Of a stretch of DNA of 64,000 nucleotides, positions 14,696 through 23,574 are shown piece after piece. Made by a program: the position numbers and the translations under genes. The notes beneath the pieces are model-generated. The model was not told where the DNA came from. It saw only the letters and a program-made list of their open reading frames with translations, and did no database searches. Position 1 is the stretch's first letter; every line of letters begins with the position of its first letter. This stretch comes from an uncultured Bacteroidota bacterium (GTDB taxonomy: Bacteria > Bacteroidota > Bacteroidia > B-17B0 > Aurantibacillaceae): NCBI GenBank assembly GCA_937873155.1, contig CALMVZ010000026.1, positions 1 to 64,000 on the forward strand, given 5' to 3'.

Positions 14696-14710
14696 GTGAT
14701 CCCGCTGGGA
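14696..14710. other. attR core within tRNA-Lys
   Basis: GTGATCCCGCTGGGA, identical to 1416-1430. It covers the 3' acceptor strand and T-arm end of the tRNA, so integration leaves the tRNA intact. Confidence 0.85.
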
Positions 14711-14769
14711 TTCGAACCCAGGACCCTTACATTAAAAGTGTAATGCTCTACCAGCTGAGCTACGGAATC
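14697..14769 (-). tRNA. tRNA-Lys (anticodon TTT)
   Basis: 73-nt cloverleaf. Acceptor GATTCCG pairs with CGGGATC (one T-G), discriminator A, CCA not encoded. The anticodon loop CTTTTAA gives TTT. T-arm CTGGG TTCGAAT CCCAG. It is the integration target of the element. Confidence 0.96.
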
Positions 14770-14919
14770 GAATTTCTTCGAAGTTTATGATGGTAAAGAA
14801 CTTTTTGGTACGGGGCTGCAAATATAAAAGGTTAATTCTCTAACGCAAAATTATTTTAAATAAATATTTTAACACATTTTTTCCATAAAAATTACATTTT
14901 CAATACATTTAACCCTGTA

Positions 14920-15381
14920 ATGTCTGTTACTCCCGAAATACACCTCCTGAAAGGCTTTTGCCGTCTGAAATTTGGCCAAAAACCAAGTGACGCGGAAGCG
15001 CTTTTCGGAGCTCCTGAGGAGACTCAATCGCTGAATGATGATATCCTTAATACTTCCTCGTTTGTAATGCATTATTGGGAGCTGGGATTTTCATTATTCT
15101 TTGATGCTAATAAAAATAACACCCTGAATATAGTTGAAGTTGATAACCATGAAACGATCATGTTCGGGAAGCAAATATTCAACCTGAAGGAGCCTGAACT
15201 GGTTGAACTGATAAAAGCTAACGGGTTCAAACTTAGTGATACCGAAAAACATGAATGGGGCGAAAAGCGACTGAGTTTTGATGATGCAGGACTGGACTGT
15301 TATTTCGAGAATGGTAAACTGACAACTTTGAGTTTTAGCGCCTCTGATGCGCCTGAAAATTTCCAATATTTCCCTAATTAA
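14920..15381 (+). CDS. Conserved hypothetical cytosolic protein
   Basis: 153 residues with no signal peptide; not recognised. The N-terminus LLKGFCRLKFGQKPSDAEALFGAPEE resembles SmpA/BamE-like small folds (a G-x-S/T-x-x-x-V/A-x-x-x-F/L-G-x-P pattern), and the rest alternates strands and short helices with repeated DNHET and FDDAGLDCYFENGKLTTLSF elements. It may be a fold-level relative of immunity or assembly proteins. It lies just upstream of the kdn pair but has its own spacing and a promoter box after it, so a shared function is uncertain. Confidence 0.6.
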   Translation: MSVTPEIHLLKGFCRLKFGQKPSDAEALFGAPEETQSLNDDILNTSSFVMHYWELGFSLFFDANKNNTLNIVEVDNHETIMFGKQIFNLKEPELVELIKANGFKLSDTEKHEWGEKRLSFDDAGLDCYFENGKLTTLSFSASDAPENFQYFPN

Positions 15382-15388
15382 ATCTGAC

Positions 15389-15396
15389 TATCTTTG
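15389..15396 (+). promoter_or_regulatory. -7 promoter box for kdnA
   Basis: TATCTTTG matches the Bacteroidota sigma-A -7 box TAnnTTTG and lies 15 bases before the kdnA start codon, so the leader would be very short. A -33 TTTG is not clear. Confidence 0.5.
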
Positions 15397-15411
15397 TAAA
15401 AACTAATTATC

Positions 15412-16620
15412 ATGCCAGGAAGAGAACTATTTGGCGCTGAAGAGCGTAAAGAAATAAACGATGTGATAGAAACCGGAATTTTGTTCCGTTATAACCACGA
15501 CGCACTTCGTAATAATCACTGGAAAGCAAAGGATTTTGAAGCCGAAGTGAAGAAGATCACTGGGGCTAAATATGCACACGCGATGAGCAGTGGTTCAACT
15601 GCTATTGCAACCGCATTAGCTGCAAGCGGAATCGGGACAGGTGATGAAGTTATTGTACCTCCGTTCACTTTCATGGCAACCATTGAAGCGGTTTTATTCA
15701 TCGGAGCGCTTCCTGTTTTTGCGGAGATTGATGAAACACTTTGCTTAAGCGCGGAAGGTATCAGAAAAGCATGCACGCCTAAAACAAAAGCAGTTTGTTT
15801 AGTTCACATGTGCGGTGGTATGGCTGAGATGGACAGCATTATGTCTGTTATAAAAGAAAAGAATTTAATTCTAGTAGAAGATGCCGGACAAGCATTTGCC
15901 TCTTCCTATAAAGGAACTTTCACGGGATTATTCGGAACTGCCGGTTCTTACTCGTTCGATTTTTTCAAAATCGCAACGGCAGGTGAAGGCGGAGTTTTAG
16001 TTACAAATAGCGAAGATGTTTACAAAAAAGCGGACGTATATAGCGATCATGGCCATGATCATATTGGTGCTGTCCGCGGCATGGAGAACCATCCGTATTT
16101 AGGATTTAATTATCGTATCTCTGAATTGCACGCCGGAATTGGTGTAGCTCAAACACGTAAAGTACCTTACATTAGACAAAAGAACCAAGAGCATAAAAAA
16201 TTCTTAACGGATCTTTTATCTAGAACCCCGGGAATTTCATTTGCGAAAATTGCTGATCCAAGTGGGGATTCTGCAACTTTCTTAAATATTCTTTTACCGG
16301 ATACTGAAGCAGCAAAACGTACTGTTGCAGAATTCAAAGCTGCAGGTGTTGCAGGTTTTGATTACTGGTTCCTGAATATGTATCACTTCATTAACCAATG
16401 GGATCATATCAAAGAATTAAAAACGGTAAGCAAATTACCAATTGAAATTTTAGGTGCGCCGCAGGATTATAAAAATCTTCACCTGCCAAAAACACAGGAA
16501 GTAGTTGGCCGTTTAATTTCATTTGGTGTGCGTTGTACATGGACAAAAGAAGAAATGGAAACATTGGCAAAACAAATTTCTGAGTGTGTAATTAAGGCAA
16601 CAAAACCCGTTAACGTTTAG
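15412..16620 (+). CDS. kdnA: 8-amino-3,8-dideoxy-octulosonate aminotransferase (DegT family)
   Basis: 402-residue PLP-dependent DegT/DnrJ/EryC1 aminotransferase. The N-terminal PGRELFGAEERKEINDV is followed by the cofactor-binding GSTAIATAL, the substrate region VEDAGQAFAS, and SYSFDFFK with Schiff-base K186 before TAGEGGVLVTN. It is immediately followed by an iron-type alcohol dehydrogenase matching KdnB. In Shewanella the KdnA/KdnB pair converts Kdo to 8-amino-Kdo (Kdo8N), KdnA adding the amino group from glutamate to the C8 aldehyde. That pairing is the main reason for the assignment; by itself the protein is a generic sugar aminotransferase. Acts in the cytosol in LPS core synthesis. Confidence 0.82.
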   Translation: MPGRELFGAEERKEINDVIETGILFRYNHDALRNNHWKAKDFEAEVKKITGAKYAHAMSSGSTAIATALAASGIGTGDEVIVPPFTFMATIEAVLFIGALPVFAEIDETLCLSAEGIRKACTPKTKAVCLVHMCGGMAEMDSIMSVIKEKNLILVEDAGQAFASSYKGTFTGLFGTAGSYSFDFFKIATAGEGGVLVTNSEDVYKKADVYSDHGHDHIGAVRGMENHPYLGFNYRISELHAGIGVAQTRKVPYIRQKNQEHKKFLTDLLSRTPGISFAKIADPSGDSATFLNILLPDTEAAKRTVAEFKAAGVAGFDYWFLNMYHFINQWDHIKELKTVSKLPIEILGAPQDYKNLHLPKTQEVVGRLISFGVRCTWTKEEMETLAKQISECVIKATKPVNV

Positions 16621-16661
16621 GCCTCTCCCCAGCCCTCTTCAAAAGAGAGGGAGAAAATATT

Positions 16662-17744
16662 ATGATGCATAAGAATTTCAAGAACATCGATAAAGTAACT
16701 TATGGCCGCGGTGCTTTTGCTCAATTAGCGGAAACTGTTGAACCTGTAAGAAAAGAGAACAAGAATTATTTTGTTTACGTTATAGATAATTATTTCAAAG
16801 GAAAAGATCTTTCGAAAAAACTACAGAACAAACCTGAGGATCTCGTTTATTTTATTGATGTTGATCCTTACGAACCAACTACTGAACAGATCGATAAACT
16901 CCGTGATGAAATTTTAAAAACAAAAGGTTTACCAAGTGGTGTTATTGGAATCGGAGGCGGAAGCATCATGGATATCGCGAAAGCATTATCGTTGATGTTA
17001 ACCAACGAAGGTTCTTCCACTTTATATCAAGGATTAAATTTAATTAAGAAGCCGGGCATTTATCATTTAGGCGTTCCTACAATTTCAGGAACAGGCGCTG
17101 AGGTAAGTATGACAGCAGTATTGACCGGTCCTGAAAAAAAATTAGGATTGAAATGTGATTGGACAGTTTTCAACCAGGTGATCTTAGATCCTGAATTAAT
17201 TGCTTCTGTTCCGCGCGATTGGTGGTTCTATACAGGAATGGATACATATATCCATTGTATCGAAAGCGAAAGTGGAATCCGTAATAATGCATTCAGTTTA
17301 GCTTACGGAGAACAAGCTTTAAAATTGTGCAGGGAAGTTTATCTCGGAAAAAACTCCGGGCAAACTCCTGAGAATGATGATAAATTAATGGTGGCTTCTT
17401 TGATGGGCGGTTTAAGTTTAACTTATAGTGAAGTAGGAGTATGTCACGCTTTGAGTTATGGTCTTTCAAAAATTCACGGAACTCGCCATTGTTATGCAAA
17501 TTGCCTCATCTTCCAACATCTAGATGATATCTATAAAAAAGGTCATTCTGAATTCATGGAGATGATCGAAACACATCAAATTAAATTACCGCAAGGTTTA
17601 AGTAAAGAATGGGATGAAGCCACTTTAGATAAGATGGCACAAGTCTCCTATAATTTACCTTTCATGTGGAACCACGCTTTTGGTGATAATTACAAAGAGA
17701 TCGCTACTCTGGATTATATTAAAGATCTATTTAGAAGGATGTAG
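16662..17744 (+). CDS. kdnB: 3-deoxy-manno-octulosonate 8-oxidase (Fe-dependent alcohol dehydrogenase)
   Basis: 360-residue iron-containing alcohol dehydrogenase. Features: KVTYGRGAF near the start, nucleotide-binding GIGGGSIMDIAKA, PTISGTGAEVS, and metal-binding residues in the DTYIHCIES and VCHALSYGL segments. The pattern and length match KdnB, which oxidises the C8 hydroxyl of Kdo to an aldehyde for KdnA. It follows kdnA by 41 bases, and a small hairpin with a purine-rich ribosome site lies in the gap. Together they modify the Kdo residue anchoring the LPS, which changes surface charge and polymyxin sensitivity in Shewanella. Confidence 0.82.
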   Translation: MMHKNFKNIDKVTYGRGAFAQLAETVEPVRKENKNYFVYVIDNYFKGKDLSKKLQNKPEDLVYFIDVDPYEPTTEQIDKLRDEILKTKGLPSGVIGIGGGSIMDIAKALSLMLTNEGSSTLYQGLNLIKKPGIYHLGVPTISGTGAEVSMTAVLTGPEKKLGLKCDWTVFNQVILDPELIASVPRDWWFYTGMDTYIHCIESESGIRNNAFSLAYGEQALKLCREVYLGKNSGQTPENDDKLMVASLMGGLSLTYSEVGVCHALSYGLSKIHGTRHCYANCLIFQHLDDIYKKGHSEFMEMIETHQIKLPQGLSKEWDEATLDKMAQVSYNLPFMWNHAFGDNYKEIATLDYIKDLFRRM

Positions 17745-17754
17745 ATGTGACTTC

Positions 17755-17796
17755 GACAAGCTCAGTCACCGATAGAATTCGGTGGTTGAGCTTGTC
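17755..17796. repeat. Inverted pair of the dispersed CTTCGACAAGCTCAG repeat
   Basis: GACAAGCTCA (17755-17764) and CACCG (17767-17771) pair with CGGTG (17780-17784) and TGAGCTTGTC (17787-17796) across an 8-base loop. It sits between two convergent genes and may act as a bidirectional transcription stop, although no T-run is present. Confidence 0.65.
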
Positions 17797-17815
17797 AAAA
17801 CCACTTTACTTGATC

Positions 17816-19579
17816 TTACTTCGAATAAACCAACTTATTCACCACCTTTTGCCCTTCAGAATTTATCTCGATAAAATAAACTCCTGAATTTAAATTCAGG
17901 TTCGTCAGATCAATTGTTTTTTCACGCCCCTGATAAACTAATTCGCCAATGGAATTAAAGATCTGAATTGTCGAAATATCATTTGAAGTTCTGATCTCAA
18001 AACTTCCATTGCTTGGATTTGGGAAGATAGAAAGAAGATCATCATTCCAAATTTCATGGATGCCGGTTGCTGAAACGCAATTGTAAATTATTTTAAAACC
18101 ACTTCCTACAATTCCTACATCGGATTTAAATCTTAAAGTAATAACCGTACCTGTTGAGGTCACGTTTGCGGGAGTTGTGGATCCGGAATAAGCGCCTAAT
18201 AGCGGAGAGGCTGTTGTAGGTCCGTTATATACGTATAGCGAATCGTATCCTGATTCAGTAGTAAAACTTTTAAATTGTAATTGTACTTTATCAATTCCGT
18301 TCGGTGAGATGCTATAAGTGTATTTCTCGTTGTCGTAATAATTTCTCAGAGGCCCGCCCATATCGAATAAACTGTCTGTGCATGGCACCACTTCACAATC
18401 AGAGAATTTATCTTTTATTAGTTGCCAGAAATCGTTGTAACCATTGTCATAACCTAAAGCCCAGATACCAATTCCACCAATGCCGCGTTGTTTTACAAGA
18501 TCAAACCTGCGGCCCATACTATAAACATCATCGATCCAGCACTGACGTTGTTGTCCGGAGACAGAAAATGAATAATACGGACTGAAACAAGTCATCTCCC
18601 ATTTTTTATTGGCAGCAGAATAGGTTGCAGGTGTATTTTTCACATAAGCATAAGTACGTGATGATGTAAAAGCTCCTGTAGTTGCTGATGGTGCGTTTGG
18701 CCCGGCTGTTGACCATTCTCTTCCGTAATAAGGTAAGCCCAACAGTAATTTAGAGGGAGTCACGCCAAGGTTTAAATAGTAGGTAATTGATTTTGCTAAA
18801 GTGTAATTGTAAGTTGTTTGAAAATTATATAATGGGGATTCAGGTCCTGCTGTTGTACTTCCTGAATAATAATAATCGTAGCCCATGATAATAAAATCAT
18901 CAACAACAGGATTTAAACCGGGAATATCAAATGTACCGCTCCAATCAACTGCATACAATGCCATACTCAATTCGTAATTAGGATTTGCAGCTACCAAAGC
19001 AGCTTTCAAATTCACCATGAAATTTTTAAACGGTGTTTTATCAGCTGAGCCCATTCCTTCAAAGTCAATATTCACGCCATTTCCGCCACGGCTGTTCAAT
19101 AGCGAAACCATATTGTTGATGAATGCGGTTTGTGCAGAAGGTGTTGCCCAGAATGTAGAATGGCTCGAAAATAAAGTAGCGCAAATGTGGATTTTCGCAC
19201 CGTTTGCTTTTGCAGCAGTTACCGCTGCACTTGTACTCCATGCAAAAGATGAATTGGTGTTTTGTCCTGTAGTTGGTGATACAGCATAATCAAAATAAGA
19301 AAAGTCGCTTAACATGGTCCAGTCGTATGAAGTGTAAACTGTGCCGCTCCAGTAAGGATGCCAGCCATACACTTTCTTTTTTAAAGAACAGGCTAAAGAG
19401 TTTTTAGAAGAAGAGTTTTGGGAGCTAACTATATTATTCAAGCTGTCCCACGATCGATCATTGGTTAACTTATATTGCTTATAAAATTCAGATTGTTCCT
19501 GCATAATGGATCTAAACGGAGTTTGAGAAACTGCCGGTAAACCCAATGCTAATAAAATTAAGAAGTATAGTTTTTTCAT
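17816..19579 (-). CDS. Secreted GH18 glycoside hydrolase with CUB and T9SS domains
   Basis: 587 residues. Signal peptide 1-19. GH18 barrel about 68-400: KVYGWHPYW, then GNGVNIDFEGM with catalytic E174 and D172 (N170 replaces the first Asp of DxxDxDxE, as is common). MGYDYYYSG and the chitinase-like LLLGLPYYGREW follow. Residues about 405-510 form a CUB domain (YDSLYVYNGP). The last 75 residues are a T9SS type A sorting domain (FPNPSNGSFEI ... LVYSK). Probably exported to the surface and acts on chitin, peptidoglycan or another beta-1,4-GlcNAc glycan. Convergent with kdnB. Confidence 0.88.
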   Translation of the reverse strand: MKKLYFLILLALGLPAVSQTPFRSIMQEQSEFYKQYKLTNDRSWDSLNNIVSSQNSSSKNSLACSLKKKVYGWHPYWSGTVYTSYDWTMLSDFSYFDYAVSPTTGQNTNSSFAWSTSAAVTAAKANGAKIHICATLFSSHSTFWATPSAQTAFINNMVSLLNSRGGNGVNIDFEGMGSADKTPFKNFMVNLKAALVAANPNYELSMALYAVDWSGTFDIPGLNPVVDDFIIMGYDYYYSGSTTAGPESPLYNFQTTYNYTLAKSITYYLNLGVTPSKLLLGLPYYGREWSTAGPNAPSATTGAFTSSRTYAYVKNTPATYSAANKKWEMTCFSPYYSFSVSGQQRQCWIDDVYSMGRRFDLVKQRGIGGIGIWALGYDNGYNDFWQLIKDKFSDCEVVPCTDSLFDMGGPLRNYYDNEKYTYSISPNGIDKVQLQFKSFTTESGYDSLYVYNGPTTASPLLGAYSGSTTPANVTSTGTVITLRFKSDVGIVGSGFKIIYNCVSATGIHEIWNDDLLSIFPNPSNGSFEIRTSNDISTIQIFNSIGELVYQGREKTIDLTNLNLNSGVYFIEINSEGQKVVNKLVYSK

Positions 19580-19650
19580 GCCTCACGAATTTAATCATTT
19601 AAGCATTACTTCTGTTATCTGATTCCTATTAAAACAATTTAGTCCTTCGT

Positions 19651-19668
19651 CCTGAACTTGTCGAATGG
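19651..19668. repeat. Diverged copy of dispersed repeat
   Basis: CCTGAACTTGTCGAATGG is two substitutions away from the copy at 1349-1366. It lies just past the stop codon of the beta-barrel gene at 19678. Confidence 0.5.
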
Positions 19669-19677
19669 AGGTTTTCG

Positions 19678-22101
19678 TTAGCCGGCACGCTTTTTCTCAT
19701 CGTCAGCACCTGTATTACGGCGCATTTTTGCCTGCCCTTTCCCAAAGCGATAATTAAAAGTGATATTCAGAACGCGCGTGTCTCTTACCGCCATCCAGTT
19801 TTCATTCACATTTCCAAAATCAGTAACACCGCTTGGCCATGCTTTCCACAATATATCAGAGAAATTGATAGTGATCGATCCGCGCTTTTTCAAAATGGAT
19901 TGTTGCACCCCGAGTGTCAGGTTATAGTTCGGGTTGATAAGTGTTACCCCATATAATGATGCATGATTGTAAATAAAACTTAATTCTGCTGATAACCCTT
20001 TTGCTAATGGAAAACTATTTGACGTATTGAATGTGAACGAAGGCCAGCCTTGGTTAAACGAATAATTGTTCACAGTTCCTGTGTACAAACTATAATAGCT
20101 GAATAAGCTTGTATTGGTTGTCCACCATTTGGTTAATTTTTTGGTAAAGACAAGATTTATATTGTAAGAATGTACTTCAGCTAAGTTAGCAACCGTTTGT
20201 ACTGTTACTCTTTTTACGCCGTCCTGTACTAAAACATCAGTAATGTTGTCAGTTGTGTAACTATATCCTAAAGTCAGGAATACAGTATTGAAATATGAAT
20301 AAGTGAATTCCGAATTATAACTGATCTGTGGCAACAGGTAAGGGTTTCCTTCGGCATAAGTTGTCGCATCAATTAATTTCCGGAAGGGATTCATTTGTTG
20401 GTAAGCCGGCCTGTCGATGCGGCGGCTCAGGCTTAAATTCAAGCCATGTTTCTCGGTGAGTTTATAGTCAAAGAAAACTGAAGGGAACAATTGCGCATAA
20501 TTCCGGTGAAAGGTTTGACCTGTGAGAATCTGTTTTCCATTAGCGTTAGTATGTTCTGCACGTAAGCCTAACTGAATACTTAGTTTTTTAAGATCTTTAC
20601 TGTAATTGACATAAGCGGCATTTATATTCTCCGAATAAATGAAATGATTACTGCGGGTACTGTCAAAGATCAGGTCTTCATTGAATTTATTATAGAATTT
20701 CACATCATTGTTCGCTTCTACATAACTCGATTTTAATCCAGCTTCGAATTTTGCGTTGTTCTTTAAAGGATTTGAATAATCTGCTTTTGCAGAGTAGATC
20801 ACTAAAGAACCATCCTGGTCGCCAACTAAAAAACTCCGGCTTAAAAAATCGCCATTCGCGTCATTTAAAGTTGTGGTGAATTTTTGATCAGTTTTATTTC
20901 CATATCCGGCATAATCCAGGTCAACTGTTAATTCTTTACCTGTTGAATCGAATTGATGTTTTATTTCTGTGTTCACTGAATAATTATGCCATTTGTCAAC
21001 GGAGCGGTTGGCAAAATCATAACTGTTCACAATATTATTATTACCATCAAGAATATCCGTATGATTATCGGCAGTTGGATTGAATTGATTCAATACACCT
21101 GAAGCTAAAACAGAAAGTGTTGTTCTCTGGCTTAAATAAAAATCAGAACCTAAGCGGAGATTATGGGTATTGAAAGGAAAAATAATGTAATTATCCGTAT
21201 CAAAAACAGTTTGTAAAGTATCGCCCGAATAAAATTTTCTAACGAGCATTAAATTATTGAAACCTTTTCGGTGAGAAAAATTGTAGTTCATGAAGAGATT
21301 ATATTTTTTATTCTTGAAAGCAAGATTAAAACCGGCATTCGCTTTCTCATAGCGGCCCTGACCGTAGCTCATGTTCACGCCACCTGATAAACCTTCCCGG
21401 CGGTTCTTTTTCATTATAATGTTAATGATTCCTGCATTTCCTTGCGCGTCGTACTTAGCGGAAGGGTTTGTGATGATCTCAATTTTCTGAACATTTGCAG
21501 CCGACATTCCTTTTAACATGTTTGCGAGATCCTGACCTGACATGCCGGTGATCTTGCCATCAATCATAATAATGAGACCTTGTTTTCCTTTTAAACTTAT
21601 TTGTCCATCCTGGTTCACCTGGACAGCAGGTAATTTTTCCATCACATCTAAGATCGATGAGCCCTGGTGGATCAAACTATTTTCAATATTCACAACAGTA
21701 CGATCAACCTGGCGCTCTATGAAAGGTTTATCAGTTGTTACAGTTATTGCGTTTAAATTTTGAGCGTTTGACTTTAAACTTAATGTTCCCAGATCTGTTA
21801 AAGGGTCTTGTTCTGAAATGGAAATGAGCGCGCTTCTGAATTTTTCGAAACCGATCGTTTTTATTTCGAGAAAGTAGTTTCCTTCTTTCAGGTTTTCGAA
21901 AGTAAAAATTCCGTTCTCGTTGGTCAGTTCACCTTTGTACAAGGAAGAATCTGCAGCAGATTTCAACATTAAAGTGGCAAACGGAACCGGTTGGTTCTTT
22001 TCGTCATTAAGAATTCCTTTAACGATACCGCTATTGAAATTTTTAGAACTGAATCCAAAAAAAGGTAGAGAAATAACTATGAGAATAAGTACACGTTTCA
22101 T
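19678..22101 (-). CDS. TonB-receptor-like outer-membrane beta-barrel protein
   Basis: 807 residues. Signal peptide 1-17, then a carboxypeptidase-regulatory-like domain (about 25-110: VKGILNDEKNQPVPFATLML). A plug domain follows (about 125-235: QVDRTVVNIEN ... SILDVMEKLPAVQV). The C-terminal 550 residues are a 22-strand barrel of the OMP_b-brl_3 family (RIDRPAYQQMNPF, YRFGKG). It lacks a clear TonB box, and the family is often not tied to a defined ligand. There is no SusD partner beside it, so it is probably not a glycan importer. Monocistronic; the next gene upstream is the DUF885 peptidase, 160 bases away. Confidence 0.85.
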   Translation of the reverse strand: MKRVLILIVISLPFFGFSSKNFNSGIVKGILNDEKNQPVPFATLMLKSAADSSLYKGELTNENGIFTFENLKEGNYFLEIKTIGFEKFRSALISISEQDPLTDLGTLSLKSNAQNLNAITVTTDKPFIERQVDRTVVNIENSLIHQGSSILDVMEKLPAVQVNQDGQISLKGKQGLIIMIDGKITGMSGQDLANMLKGMSAANVQKIEIITNPSAKYDAQGNAGIINIIMKKNRREGLSGGVNMSYGQGRYEKANAGFNLAFKNKKYNLFMNYNFSHRKGFNNLMLVRKFYSGDTLQTVFDTDNYIIFPFNTHNLRLGSDFYLSQRTTLSVLASGVLNQFNPTADNHTDILDGNNNIVNSYDFANRSVDKWHNYSVNTEIKHQFDSTGKELTVDLDYAGYGNKTDQKFTTTLNDANGDFLSRSFLVGDQDGSLVIYSAKADYSNPLKNNAKFEAGLKSSYVEANNDVKFYNKFNEDLIFDSTRSNHFIYSENINAAYVNYSKDLKKLSIQLGLRAEHTNANGKQILTGQTFHRNYAQLFPSVFFDYKLTEKHGLNLSLSRRIDRPAYQQMNPFRKLIDATTYAEGNPYLLPQISYNSEFTYSYFNTVFLTLGYSYTTDNITDVLVQDGVKRVTVQTVANLAEVHSYNINLVFTKKLTKWWTTNTSLFSYYSLYTGTVNNYSFNQGWPSFTFNTSNSFPLAKGLSAELSFIYNHASLYGVTLINPNYNLTLGVQQSILKKRGSITINFSDILWKAWPSGVTDFGNVNENWMAVRDTRVLNITFNYRFGKGQAKMRRNTGADDEKKRAG

Positions 22102-22264
22102 ATATTGTAAAGTTAGATTGAAGCCGTTTTTTGCTTTACACCCCGAATGGGGGATTGTGATGAGTGGTAGGTTTTACCAATGAAAATCCCGAAGAATGGG
22201 GGAGTAACACTTCACTCGCCAGTCACGCGAGTGTGATTTTGGCGTTTTCTCCTCAAGGAGAGAA

Positions 22265-23572
22265 TTATTTTTCTCCGCGGGAGCAGTTTAATAAGCACTG
22301 CAAAGGCACATCGCCGTGATTTAAAATGTAAGCGTGCGCATTTTTAATATCAACGCCATCAGTTTTTTCCTGCGCGATGATCTCTTTGATGACTTTCGCA
22401 CCAATCTTATAGCAAAGTGCTTGCCCGGCCCAGTTTGTTATGCGGTTTATTTCACGGGCCGCGATCTCATCCTGACCTTTGATGTTGTCTTTCCAGTATT
22501 GCATTGCTTTATCAAAACTCCAGCCGTAGTAATGAATGCCGACTTCCATCACCAAACGTGAAGAGCGCACAAGATCCCATTCTAATTTTCCTAAGTAAGA
22601 GTAAGGATTCTTATAAAGACCGATTTCTTTGCCCAGGTCTTCAATATAACAGGCCCAGCCTTCAGCGTTGCCAAAATAGAAAAGATGATTTTTTAATGGC
22701 TCGTTCTTTAAGCCTGCCTTCGCGGTGAATTGAAAATGATGTCCCGGAATAGCTTCGTGCATATAAAGCCATTCCATACACCTTGCGTTGTGTTTTGAAC
22801 CGTAAAAATTAAATTGGAATACATCTTTTCCGAATGGGTTATTACTTTTATTCAGGTAAATTCCTGGAGGTGTATTGACGCCTGCATCGGGCCATTCCAT
22901 ACAGCCGATCTCAGCAATTTTGTATTCAGGAAACAATATTTTATAATTCTTACGGACAGTGCTGTCAATCGAACCATACCTTTTCAGGATCTTTGTTTTG
23001 TCAGTAAAGAAGAAAGTATCCTTTTTCAGATAGGTGTAAAAATCTTCTTCACTTTTAAACCCAAGTTGAGCTTTTGTCAGTAGAATTTCTTTTTTGATCT
23101 TATCAACTTCGCTTTGCCCATACTCTAACACTTTTTCAGGCGTGATATTTACTGAAGTGAAAAATTTTACGAGATAAGAATACCATTCTTTATAATTCTC
23201 CATCGTATGTAAACCGCCTTCAGGAATTTTCCGTCCTGAATCGTTCCATTTTTTTTCAAGGGTGATACGTTCCAGATTAAGATCGCATTCGTATTTGAGT
23301 TGGGATAAACGGATCAACTCGTGGAGATTTAATTTTTCTTTTATAACAGGTTTTATCTTTTCTGAAAAGTTCTTATAGAATGTTTCCTGTTTAGCTAACT
23401 CGTAATTATCCCTGATGTTTTGAAAATTGATCTTGTAATCCAGGCCCGTTTCAACACGATCTAAATGTCCTTGTTCCTTTACAAATTCTTTGCACAGATC
23501 ATCGAAAACCGCGTTTTGTGCAAATGCGGTAACGCAAAAGAATAAAAGAATATTTAAGGTCCGTAGGCGCAA
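22265..23572 (-). CDS. DUF885 family secreted peptidase-like protein
   Basis: 435 residues starting at TTG 23572, chosen because it yields a signal peptide (ILLFFCVTAFAQ) and the frame has no ATG near it. DUF885 features: MHEAIPGHHFQF, with the HExxPGHH zinc-binding motif, EGWACYIEDLGKEIG, and the C-terminal ALCYKIGAKVI. These proteins are about 550-600 residues in other bacteria, so this is a shorter member. Probably a periplasmic zinc metallopeptidase. It sits 2 bases after the PDZ-hydrolase stop, indicating an operon. Confidence 0.75.
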   Translation of the reverse strand: MRLRTLNILLFFCVTAFAQNAVFDDLCKEFVKEQGHLDRVETGLDYKINFQNIRDNYELAKQETFYKNFSEKIKPVIKEKLNLHELIRLSQLKYECDLNLERITLEKKWNDSGRKIPEGGLHTMENYKEWYSYLVKFFTSVNITPEKVLEYGQSEVDKIKKEILLTKAQLGFKSEEDFYTYLKKDTFFFTDKTKILKRYGSIDSTVRKNYKILFPEYKIAEIGCMEWPDAGVNTPPGIYLNKSNNPFGKDVFQFNFYGSKHNARCMEWLYMHEAIPGHHFQFTAKAGLKNEPLKNHLFYFGNAEGWACYIEDLGKEIGLYKNPYSYLGKLEWDLVRSSRLVMEVGIHYYGWSFDKAMQYWKDNIKGQDEIAAREINRITNWAGQALCYKIGAKVIKEIIAQEKTDGVDIKNAHAYILNHGDVPLQCLLNCSRGEK

Positions 23573-23574
23573 AT

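Larger units (their letters stand above)
1416..14710. mobile_element. 13.3 kb integrative element in tRNA-Lys carrying defence-like cargo
   Basis: The 15-bp sequence GTGATCCCGCTGGGA, which is the 3' end of tRNA-Lys, occurs at 1416-1430 and again inside the intact tRNA at 14696-14710. A tyrosine recombinase lies 234 bp inside the left copy. Paired CGACTCC repeats with a 12-bp period lie inside both ends. Contents: integrase, two excisionase-like HTH genes, a SymE-like toxin, a DUF3987-type ATPase, two RNase H1 N-terminal-domain proteins, a six-gene defence-like operon, an Xre regulator and one secreted protein. No relaxase, coupling protein, type IV secretion or capsid gene is visible. This suggests a mobilizable island or phage satellite rather than a self-transmissible ICE. 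Confidence 0.88.

Noticed and set aside
1416-14710. Calling the element an ICE
   Set aside because: No relaxase, coupling protein or type IV secretion gene is present, so self-transfer cannot be supported.
14423-14743. 106-codon ORF running into tRNA-Lys
   Set aside because: It covers the terminator, the att core and half of a tRNA; no family features.
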